Assembly (NCBI GenBank): GCA_964384025.1 | Contig: CAYLJJ010000133.1 | Span: 1 to 13,337 of the forward strand | Origin: CAYLJJ01 sp964384025 | Lineage (GTDB): Bacteria; Myxococcota_A; Bradymonadia; UBA7976; UBA1532 | Reading direction: 5' to 3' | DNA: 13,337 nt | Part shown: positions 1 to 7,461 of the stretch, piece by piece | How the letters are laid out: the number at the start of each line of letters is the position of its first letter | How positions within the stretch are numbered: position 1 is the stretch's first letter | Notes under the pieces: generated by a model | The model's input: the letters and a program-made list of their open reading frames with translations, nothing else | Databases searched by the model: none | What the model was told of the DNA's origin: nothing | Program-made: the position numbers and the translations under genes

Positions 1-33
1 TCAGTTTCGTCCTAAGTCTGCTTAATCTAACGC
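1..33. other. Array flank, leader-distal side
   Basis: This is the short sequence beyond the leader-distal (oldest) end of the array. I see no gene, hairpin or repeat copy in it. It is too short to say what lies downstream of the locus. Confidence 0.5.
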
Positions 34-61
34 CTATGCTGAGAGTTACACCCGGGGAAAC
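34..61 (-). repeat. Degenerate terminal CRISPR repeat
   Basis: This 28-bp slot lies exactly one 61-bp period to the left of the first full repeat. Its last eight + strand bases (54-61, ggggaaac) match the repeat perfectly, while the other 20 positions are essentially unrelated. In transcript sense the copy keeps GTTTCCCC and then diverges, so the Cas6e stem-loop is lost. Decay of the 3'-most repeat is usual at the old end of CRISPR arrays. Its presence supports transcription from right to left, and makes 62-94 the oldest readable spacer. Confidence 0.75.
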
Positions 62-338
62 CTTGAATTGGCTCCGTCTCCAGTGCCGTTGACGGGTCAA
101 TCCCCGCTCATGCGGGGGAAACTCCCTCCGAGACAAGGGCTTCCTGAACGCCACAGGTCAATCCCCGCTCATGCGGGGGAAACGTCGTCTGTTTTGATAA
201 GATGTACTACTGAATCGGTCAATCCCCGCTCATGCGGGGGAAACGTTGAGAGCCCCCGCCAAGTGCCCATAGGTGCCGGTCAATCCCCGCTCATGCGGGG
301 GAAACGGCCCCTCTCCACTATCCGCACCATCAATCCAA

Positions 339-366
339 GGTCAACCCCCGCTCATGCGGGGGAAAC
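339..366 (-). repeat. Variant CRISPR repeat (single substitution)
   Basis: This repeat reads ggtcaaccccc on the + strand where all others read ggtcaatcccc, a T to C change at 345. In transcript sense it changes position 22 of the repeat (A to G), the first base of the predicted 5' handle just after the Cas6e cleavage site. It is the fifth full repeat from the old end, where mutations normally accumulate. Confidence 0.9.
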
Positions 367-2074
367 GCGCTCCGGCTTCCAGACCGACTCAGGCTCCCGG
401 GTCAATCCCCGCTCATGCGGGGGAAACGGGGATTGACAGAACCGATAAGCCAGCCGGACAGGTCAATCCCCGCTCATGCGGGGGAAACTAGAGCAAAATC
501 CGATCAATTTCGATCACTTAGGGTCAATCCCCGCTCATGCGGGGGAAACACCACCTGAGTCTTCATCCAAATGACCTCACATGGTCAATCCCCGCTCATG
601 CGGGGGAAACAAAGACGATTATAATCTCAGCACTCCAGACGATGGTCAATCCCCGCTCATGCGGGGGAAACGAGAGGAACGAAAATCCAACCTGCCTCGA
701 CTTGGGTCAATCCCCGCTCATGCGGGGGAAACCCAAACCGCTAAGTCCTCTAGGCAGCCCCAGGCGGTCAATCCCCGCTCATGCGGGGGAAACGTTCATG
801 CGCCTCCCCGGCTCAGAAAAAACAGAGGTCAATCCCCGCTCATGCGGGGGAAACAGATCACTGGAGGCTTGCCGGAAAGGCGGCAGAGGTCAATCCCCGC
901 TCATGCGGGGGAAACGCGCTCCGCGCATCTCAGCGATAGACTCTCTCGGGTCAATCCCCGCTCATGCGGGGGAAACTATTTGTCAAACCAAACTGGGGAT
1001 TTTTCTGGCGGTCAATCCCCGCTCATGCGGGGGAAACTCGGGATCGGGGAGCGAACCATCAGGAGACAGAGGTCAATCCCCGCTCATGCGGGGGAAACCG
1101 GAGGCTCCGAAGACGAAAACGACAAAAAGGAGGTCAATCCCCGCTCATGCGGGGGAAACTCTAGAAGAGGCGGGTGAATTTTGGTCCTTTGAGGTCAATC
1201 CCCGCTCATGCGGGGGAAACTCTTTGATCTTCACCGTCCGCTTCGACGTGAAGGGTCAATCCCCGCTCATGCGGGGGAAACATCGCGGTGCGAGGGATGG
1301 CGATCTGGCTCTGCGGTCAATCCCCGCTCATGCGGGGGAAACATCAGACTTTGAGGGGCCCACATGCCTATCAAGGGTCAATCCCCGCTCATGCGGGGGA
1401 AACGGATCTGGAGCGCCTGAACATTGGGCGTAGGTAGGTCAATCCCCGCTCATGCGGGGGAAACGCTGCGATGCTCTCTGATCACTACGGGGAGAAGGGT
1501 CAATCCCCGCTCATGCGGGGGAAACCTTCCTTACAAAAATCCCAGACGACGCAGCTAGGGTCAATCCCCGCTCATGCGGGGGAAACAGAGGCGCCCATCG
1601 ACGTTGAGCACGCTGAGGCGGTCAATCCCCGCTCATGCGGGGGAAACTGGACTGCCTCCCAACACGAGACATGCATCCACGGTCAATCCCCGCTCATGCG
1701 GGGGAAACCCCGTGACGGTGGCATCTTGGCGGTTCCAGGCGGGTCAATCCCCGCTCATGCGGGGGAAACTTCTCCTGCGATGCGCAGGGGGATGTGATCG
1801 AGGGTCAATCCCCGCTCATGCGGGGGAAACAAATTTCTAGGGTCGGCAAGGTCTTCAGACAATGGTCAATCCCCGCTCATGCGGGGGAAACATGACCTGA
1901 TTGACGGATACCAGCCCAAAAAGCGGTCAATCCCCGCTCATGCGGGGGAAACGATAGCTGTGGCCCCATACTCAACCCCCAGTTTGGTCAATCCCCGCTC
2001 ATGCGGGGGAAACCAAAAGCCTTCGATGACGGGCTTGTGGCGGAGCGGTCAATCCCCGCTCATGCGGGGGAAAC

Positions 2075-2157
2075 GATTACCGAAGAGAAACAAAACGACC
2101 AAAATATGGTCAATCCCCGCTCATGCGGGGGAAACGTTTTGTTTCTCTTCGGTAATC
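2075..2157. repeat. 22-bp perfect inverted repeat formed by two adjacent spacers
   Basis: Bases 2075-2096 (start of spacer 2075-2107) are the exact reverse complement of 2136-2157 (start of spacer 2136-2168). The arms are separated by 39 bp: the remaining 11 nt of the first spacer and one repeat. The two spacers therefore came from overlapping, opposite-strand segments of one target, sharing 22 bp and each extending 11 bp beyond the overlap. In the precursor RNA the arms could pair and enclose the repeat hairpin. Confidence 0.95.
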
Positions 2158-3904
2158 ACCGCTTTCAGGGTCAATCCCCGCTCATGCGGGGGAAACGGCG
2201 ATAAGAGAGATCCGCGCAGAGATGCCCGCGGTCAATCCCCGCTCATGCGGGGGAAACTGAGCCCTTAGTGCTCTTTGATCAAAATAGTGAGGTCAATCCC
2301 CGCTCATGCGGGGGAAACAGCATTTGCGGGGGCAGATTTTGAAGCATCCGCGGTCAATCCCCGCTCATGCGGGGGAAACCACCCCTGAGTAATAGCTTAT
2401 TGGCACATCTATGGTCAATCCCCGCTCATGCGGGGGAAACGACAGATCCTCTGGCCCGAGACCTTCTAGATATGGTCAATCCCCGCTCATGCGGGGGAAA
2501 CGACGGGATGCCCATCCTCCAAAATACGCATAATGGTCAATCCCCGCTCATGCGGGGGAAACCTGCCACCAGGGATGGGGATCATCGTCCCCGCGGGTCA
2601 ATCCCCGCTCATGCGGGGGAAACGACTCAAGTCGAATCCTTCCCCCAGCAGTCGGAGGTCAATCCCCGCTCATGCGGGGGAAACAACATCTTGATCGCCT
2701 CTCTGGTGCTCATCTCTGGTCAATCCCCGCTCATGCGGGGGAAACGAATCTCTTCTTTTTCATGAGATGCGTCTAGTGGGTCAATCCCCGCTCATGCGGG
2801 GGAAACCGCTGATAGCTCTCCGCTGCGTCGGCGCGGAGCGGTCAATCCCCGCTCATGCGGGGGAAACAGATGATCACAGATTCAGTGGTGGGCTCAGCGC
2901 GGTCAATCCCCGCTCATGCGGGGGAAACTCGCCTGCATCTCCAAAAGCGTCGGTGCTTATAGGTCAATCCCCGCTCATGCGGGGGAAACAGGCAGGTCAG
3001 GGGCTTCCCCATCGTCAGGGGCGGTCAATCCCCGCTCATGCGGGGGAAACTCGTCGAATACGAGAACGGTGATCCGACTCAAAGGTCAATCCCCGCTCAT
3101 GCGGGGGAAACGCCGCTAAGGCCTCCTTCTCTAGGCCCTCCAGCGGTCAATCCCCGCTCATGCGGGGGAAACAGCCCCATTGACGATCTTCACATTGTGG
3201 AAGAGGGTCAATCCCCGCTCATGCGGGGGAAACGACTTGGGGTATCGGTAGATGGCGAAGTCTTTAGGTCAATCCCCGCTCATGCGGGGGAAACGGGGCC
3301 TGGGCGCCTGTCGATTTATTGAGAGAGGGTCAATCCCCGCTCATGCGGGGGAAACAAGATATCCCTTTCACCACATATCCATATAAGCGGTCAATCCCCG
3401 CTCATGCGGGGGAAACAGCGATAGATCCCCTGCGTGGCCTTCCACGCGGGGTCAATCCCCGCTCATGCGGGGGAAACTGACAGTGGGTGGGAAGACTGGG
3501 TGCTTCGCGTGGTCAATCCCCGCTCATGCGGGGGAAACAGAGTATTAGGCGTTTAAAAAAGCCTGGAATACGGTCAATCCCCGCTCATGCGGGGGAAACG
3601 CTTGAGCGGACGGTGAGACTCTCTGATGAGGCGGTCAATCCCCGCTCATGCGGGGGAAACCGAGGTTACGGAACAGTCTCTGGAACCCGATGGGGTCAAT
3701 CCCCGCTCATGCGGGGGAAACTCGCTCAAGCACTCAATGGCGAACTCCATGCAGGGTCAATCCCCGCTCATGCGGGGGAAACCGAGCGCTGCCATTCTAG
3801 AAGCAAAATCAATGGGGTCAATCCCCGCTCATGCGGGGGAAACGTCCTTGACCTCTTTGGAAGACTTGAACTCCGCGGTCAATCCCCGCTCATGCGGGGG
3901 AAAC

Positions 3905-3938
3905 AGAGAAGCCCTGGTTTTTCCAGGGCTTTTTTTGG
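3905..3938. other. 34-nt spacer that is a terminator-like hairpin
   Basis: On the + strand this spacer has the stem GCCCTGG (3911-3917), a five-T loop (3918-3922), the complementary stem CCAGGGC (3923-3929) and then seven T (3930-3936). That is the layout of a rho-independent terminator; the flanking AA/TT lengthens the stem to 9 bp. It is the only spacer I found that is not 33 nt. In array transcript sense the hairpin is followed only by TTCTCT, so it should terminate poorly there. The likely origin is a terminator in the target element; a real terminator function in the array is doubtful. Confidence 0.8.
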
Positions 3939-5369
3939 GGTCAATCCCCGCTCATGCGGGGGAAACGACCTGCTGTCGGGGCGCTCGTTCTCATTGTATG
4001 GTCAATCCCCGCTCATGCGGGGGAAACAGAGCTGGAGGAAATCGAACATCCCCGTAAGGGGGTCAATCCCCGCTCATGCGGGGGAAACGAAAAATTACCG
4101 CGTTCGCTTTCTTACTCATTCGGTCAATCCCCGCTCATGCGGGGGAAACTCTCGAGAGAGTTGGGCTGCCTCAGCCGAGGCAGGTCAATCCCCGCTCATG
4201 CGGGGGAAACCCCGATATGGGAGACAGCCAGCTGTGGGGCGAGGGTCAATCCCCGCTCATGCGGGGGAAACGTGGCCGTCTCGGCCTTGATCTGCTTGAT
4301 ATGCGGTCAATCCCCGCTCATGCGGGGGAAACGACCGCGGTGTCCTTGGGGAGCAGCAGGTGCAGGGTCAATCCCCGCTCATGCGGGGGAAACGCTCATG
4401 GAGCGCGTCCAGCCTTGTGGGCAAGGGGTCAATCCCCGCTCATGCGGGGGAAACTGAATCCCAGGAGAAGAGGCCATCCTCCAGGGAGGTCAATCCCCGC
4501 TCATGCGGGGGAAACATCTCTCTCTCCCTTCAGAGGTCATCTCGCCAGGGTCAATCCCCGCTCATGCGGGGGAAACAGGGAGACGTCGGGTGCCCATCTG
4601 CCATGGCAGGGTCAATCCCCGCTCATGCGGGGGAAACCTGTAAGACTGCTCTTGCTGGAGTGTGCTCGGAGGTCAATCCCCGCTCATGCGGGGGAAACTC
4701 AGCTATGCGCTCCTGACAAACCTCACTCACGGGTCAATCCCCGCTCATGCGGGGGAAACGATGATGCCCCTCGCCTCAAGGCAGGACCTCGGGGTCAATC
4801 CCCGCTCATGCGGGGGAAACGGAAGGAAATCGATGATCCACTCCATTCCAGAGGGTCAATCCCCGCTCATGCGGGGGAAACAGAGTTGTTGAGTCTTCGT
4901 GTAGTTGAGAATGGGGTCAATCCCCGCTCATGCGGGGGAAACATAATATTTATGCGACTTATGAACGTCTGGATAGGTCAATCCCCGCTCATGCGGGGGA
5001 AACGTGACGACAGCGACGTGATGACCTCTGATGAGGGGTCAATCCCCGCTCATGCGGGGGAAACCCGCATCAGCCACACAGCGATTTCCTCGCTCCAGGT
5101 CAATCCCCGCTCATGCGGGGGAAACTTTTCCACCATCATCTATCCAAAGAGACTGGTGGGTCAATCCCCGCTCATGCGGGGGAAACTAAAGCATGGCAGA
5201 CTATGCTCAACAAGCATGGGGTCAATCCCCGCTCATGCGGGGGAAACCCCAAAACTGCCGCTTCTGTATAAAGGTGGCAGGGTCAATCCCCGCTCATGCG
5301 GGGGAAACGATGAGTTTGACGAGGACAAGATCTTTGTCGGCGGTCAATCCCCGCTCATGCGGGGGAAAC

Positions 5370-5469
5370 NNNNNNNNNNNNNNNNNNNNNNNNNNNNNNN
5401 NNNNNNNNNNNNNNNNNNNNNNNNNNNNNNNNNNNNNNNNNNNNNNNNNNNNNNNNNNNNNNNNNNNNN
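5370..5469. other. Assembly gap (100 N) inside the array
   Basis: Exactly 100 N lie between the repeat ending at 5369 and the repeat starting at 5470. A round 100 is a common placeholder for a gap of unknown length, so the number of missing repeats and spacers cannot be stated. The gap is at the leader-proximal end, where the most recently acquired spacers are expected. Confidence 0.97.
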
Positions 5470-5497
5470 GGTCAATCCCCGCTCATGCGGGGGAAAC

Positions 5498-5548
5498 ACT
5501 GTCATGAACGTGACAGGGCTGTCGTGATAAGTCAACCCTTTTTGCAGA
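5498..5548 (-). promoter_or_regulatory. CRISPR leader between cas2 and the first repeat
   Basis: Only 51 bp separate the cas2 stop from the leader-proximal repeat. In minus-strand sense the region has a run of five A (5537-5541, extended by GGG), a TTGACT box (5535 to 5530, a perfect-looking -35 core) and three copies of a CTGTC-type element next to the first repeat. On the + strand these are CTGTCATGA at 5499-5507, the inverted copy CGTGACAG at 5509-5516, and CTGTCGTGA at 5519-5527. I found no convincing -10 box at the right spacing from TTGACT, so the array promoter is unresolved and may reach into the end of cas2. By family knowledge, I-E leaders direct Cas1-Cas2 insertion, often with IHF. 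A partial IHF-like match near 5529-5541 is too weak to call. Confidence 0.7.
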
Positions 5549-5896
5549 TCATTTTTCAAAGAGCGCTCCATCTTCGTCAAGAATTTGACCAAATCGCTCT
5601 GGAAGCTCTCTACGAAGCAGGTGAAGCCCATGATGTTCATGAAGATCTACACCAGGAGCACCGATGATGAGGAGCCCTTGGCCACCCGGTTCCTTGCTAT
5701 CAGGCCAAGTCAAGAGAAGACCAATGTTGTTATAGTTGCTGGACCAATCACAAAGAGTGTTCCATACTCGATTGCGAACTGCAACTGTCATTTTGGGAGA
5801 AGTGTATATTCCAGGTGCAACTTCCAGCATACAAGAGGATAAAAATCCTCTGAATCTAGGTGGAGCGTTATTCGTAACGAGTACTGTCATCGGCAT
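5549..5896 (-). CDS. cas2: Cas2, type I-E adaptation protein
   Basis: The product is 115 aa. Cas2 is the dimeric core that holds Cas1 dimers and the incoming prespacer during spacer integration. The N-terminus (MPMTVLVTNNAPPRFRG, then LEVAPGIYTS) matches the E. coli type Cas2 pattern of a beta strand, then NxPPRxRG, then LEVxxGVY. A GVDLHEHHGLHLL segment near residues 82-94 corresponds to the usual PVDLDGLRL end. About 20 residues follow (RRELPERFGQ...), making it longer than the roughly 94-100 aa typical of this family. The ATG at 5896 lies 6 bp after the cas1 stop; a second in-frame ATG at 5890 is also possible. The weak AAGAG upstream suggests translation is coupled to cas1. The coding sequence is A+T-rich compared with the interference genes. 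Confidence 0.95.
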   Translation of the reverse strand: MPMTVLVTNNAPPRFRGFLSSCMLEVAPGIYTSPKMTVAVRNRVWNTLCDWSSNYNNIGLLLTWPDSKEPGGQGLLIIGAPGVDLHEHHGLHLLRRELPERFGQILDEDGALFEK

Positions 5897-5902
5897 AAAA
5901 AG

Positions 5903-6772
5903 CTACTCTTGGTTTGTCTGTAGAAGCTCTTTGATGACATCAATCATCTTAGGGATTAGCCTTTGCTTTCTAAATGCTATACCAGCCTCCTTTCTACAAA
6001 TCGATTCAAGGCTCATTGCCTTGATTTTAAAGAACTTGTTGACTGCACCAAATGATATTGGAATTGTGAATTCATCTCTGAATAGATCGGCTATATCAAT
6101 TGCAAATGATTGGCCAGGATCTTCATGTATAAATCCGAGCTGTGGAATCGCCCCTGAGATTGAAACCGCAATCATTGCTGCATGTTCAACTGCGGTCGCG
6201 ATATGGTTAATCGCTTCATTTGGCTCATCAGCCATTGTTGGATCAGCGCGGTTATATCGACGGCCGTGCCAAGAAATTCCATATTGTTGAGCGATTATCT
6301 GATACATTTTTTTCGCTCTTGCGCCCTCTATACCCCTTAATGCGTTAAGGTCACGAGCCAGAGGCTCTTCACCAAAGCGTATTTCATACATTTTGAGGGC
6401 GACTTCTAATCGTTTCTTTGGATTTGTCCACAGTTTGGCGTGTTCACGAGCAAGTTTGGATCGATTTGGCCCGCTTGGCATGCTTGCGTAAAGCCGAATG
6501 CCGTTTTCACCCATGATGATAATACCTACACCATGCCGTGCAGTAATCCTGAGCGCATCATGGGTGATCGATGTTCCGGGCTGGAGCATGAGAGTAGAAA
6601 TTTGCTGAAATGGGATGTCATAGAGCCCCGCAGGAAGATCAGGGGAGCCCGAAGTCGCAAACTTGAGCGTACCAGAGCTTACATAGAGGCGACCGTAGCC
6701 CAGCGCGATGAGACCGTGACGATCCCCCTGAGCGATCTTCGCACCCTCTAGACCCAGGCGACCTTTTAACAT
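5903..6772 (-). CDS. cas1: Cas1, type I-E spacer integrase
   Basis: The product is 289 aa. Cas1 is the metal-dependent integrase that, with Cas2, inserts prespacers at the leader-repeat junction. The expected active-site residues are present: E149 in LRGIEG, H216 in GFIHED, and D226 and D229 in AIDIADLF. The H-D spacing of 10 and D-D spacing of 3 equal those of E. coli Cas1 (H208, D218, D221). An N-terminal beta domain (about 1-90) precedes the helical catalytic domain. The length is normal for I-E Cas1. The ATG at 6772 overlaps the end of cas6e by 7 bp and has no clear Shine-Dalgarno sequence, so translational coupling is likely. The 3' two-thirds are markedly A+T-rich (37-47 % G+C by 60-base lines), unlike the genes upstream. 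Confidence 0.97.
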   Translation of the reverse strand: MLKGRLGLEGAKIAQGDRHGLIALGYGRLYVSSGTLKFATSGSPDLPAGLYDIPFQQISTLMLQPGTSITHDALRITARHGVGIIIMGENGIRLYASMPSGPNRSKLAREHAKLWTNPKKRLEVALKMYEIRFGEEPLARDLNALRGIEGARAKKMYQIIAQQYGISWHGRRYNRADPTMADEPNEAINHIATAVEHAAMIAVSISGAIPQLGFIHEDPGQSFAIDIADLFRDEFTIPISFGAVNKFFKIKAMSLESICRKEAGIAFRKQRLIPKMIDVIKELLQTNQE

Positions 6773-7461
6773 GGACGCAACTGTAACATGCCAAAGCCAA
6801 AGGCACGGTGACGGCCCACGCCGCGCCCAAGGAGTTGGGTGAAGCGGTCAGGATCTTCTATGAGGAGGCGGCCCACGATGAGGGCGTCAGGGCGTATAAG
6901 CGTTCGGGCTTTGCGGTGATGGTCTTGGCCTTGGCGAAAGACCCTCAAGAGGCGGAAGCCCTCCAGGTGAGCCTCGATGAGGCTGACACCTTTCCCAAAG
7001 AATAGGGCTCGAAGCCATTGAGTGTAGACCGCTTCACGTTCAGGTTGAACAGCTTCTACATCCACAGCGCGCAAGAAGGCGTCACGTTCGCCTCGGTGTT
7101 CTTTGTTGCGACAACGCACTACAGGACAGGCGCGCAGCTCAAAGCCAAGGCATTGACCAGAGATGAAGGTGGGCATGGGCTTGCTGAGGAGGCAGTCAGG
7201 GAGCATAGCTCTCCAAAGCGCGGGGCTCTGAGTCAGCTCGGCGCGCTGTTTTAGCGCCTCTGCATCATGCTGGGAGTAAGCCAGAACCTCCACAAAACCG
7301 CGCTTCTCACGCGCCCTAAAGGGAGCAGGAGCGGCGCCGACGAAGAGCCCTTCGAGAGCGCGGTGGAGGATATAGCCGCCGTCCTCGCGTGGCTCTGCGT
7401 CCACAGCGGTGACGAGGCGCTGAGCGTTAAAGCGCATCTGGATGAGCTGTAACTTAGGCAT
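6766..7461 (-). CDS. cas6e: Cas6e (CasE/Cse3), crRNA-processing endoribonuclease
   Basis: The product is 231 aa. Cas6e binds the repeat hairpin, cuts at its 3' base and stays on the crRNA 3' end as a Cascade subunit. The N-terminal GGYILHRAL segment contains Y30 and H33, placed like the catalytic Tyr and His of T. thermophilus Cse3. The basic CRNKEHRGERDAFLR stretch (about 117-131) suits RNA binding. The C-terminus carries the family glycine-rich GRGVGRHRAFGFGML (about 212-226). The ATG at 7461 has an AGGAG box 7 nt upstream and overlaps the cas5e stop by 8 bp. Its substrate is the repeat in the array at 95-5497, whose CCCCGC/GCGGGG hairpin is intact. Confidence 0.95.
   Translation of the reverse strand: MPKLQLIQMRFNAQRLVTAVDAEPREDGGYILHRALEGLFVGAAPAPFRAREKRGFVEVLAYSQHDAEALKQRAELTQSPALWRAMLPDCLLSKPMPTFISGQCLGFELRACPVVRCRNKEHRGERDAFLRAVDVEAVQPEREAVYTQWLRALFFGKGVSLIEAHLEGFRLLRVFRQGQDHHRKARTLIRPDALIVGRLLIEDPDRFTQLLGRGVGRHRAFGFGMLQLRPC

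Larger units (their letters stand above)
95..5497 (-). CRISPR. Type I-E CRISPR array, 88 visible full repeats, interrupted by an N gap
   Basis: Full repeats of 28 bp start at 95 and recur every 61 bp up to 3877 (63 copies), then at 3939 and every 61 bp up to 5342 (24 copies). One more lies at 5470-5497, after the gap. Spacers are 33 bp, except 3905-3938 (34 bp). With the spacer at 62-94, 87 spacers are readable. In minus-strand sense the repeat runs GTTTC, stem CCCCGC, loop ATGA, stem GCGGGG, tail ATTGACC. This is the E. coli I-E pattern, in which Cas6e cuts at the 3' base of the hairpin; here that predicts a handle of AUUGACC plus one variable base. All repeats I read are identical except the one at 339-366 (T to C at 345). 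The array is transcribed from the cas2 side leftward, so low coordinates are oldest. Spacer targets cannot be identified from sequence alone. Confidence 0.98.

Noticed and set aside
537..1433. Long forward open frames across the array (also 4076-5527 and others) with recurring QSPLMRGK, SIPAHAGET and VNPRSCGGN peptides
   Set aside because: The repeat has no stop in any forward frame and the 61-bp period shifts the frame by one each time, so the three peptides are simply the three translations of the repeat. These are not proteins.
2990..3022. Internal direct repeat GTCAGGGGC within one spacer (2996-3004 and 3014-3022)
   Set aside because: It is real in the sequence but most likely just copied from repetitive target DNA; nothing links it to array function.
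4028..5097. Short words shared between spacers, such as gaggaaatcg in 4028-4060 and its complement in 5065-5097, or gcgctccg at the start of 367-399 and 916-948
   Set aside because: Matches of 8-10 bases are expected by chance among about 2,900 bases of spacer sequence on two strands, and the flanking bases do not agree.
5507..5535. A sigma-70 promoter for the array with TTGACT as -35
   Set aside because: At 16-18 bp spacing the candidate -10 hexamers (such as CACGTT) match TATAAT poorly, and the alternative TATCAC has only a weak -35. Kept only as a note in the leader entry.
5344..5640. A minus-strand frame overlapping the end of cas2, the leader, the gap and the last repeat
   Set aside because: It runs through N bases and the repeat, and lies in a different frame from Cas2, whose own frame continues the family pattern without a break.
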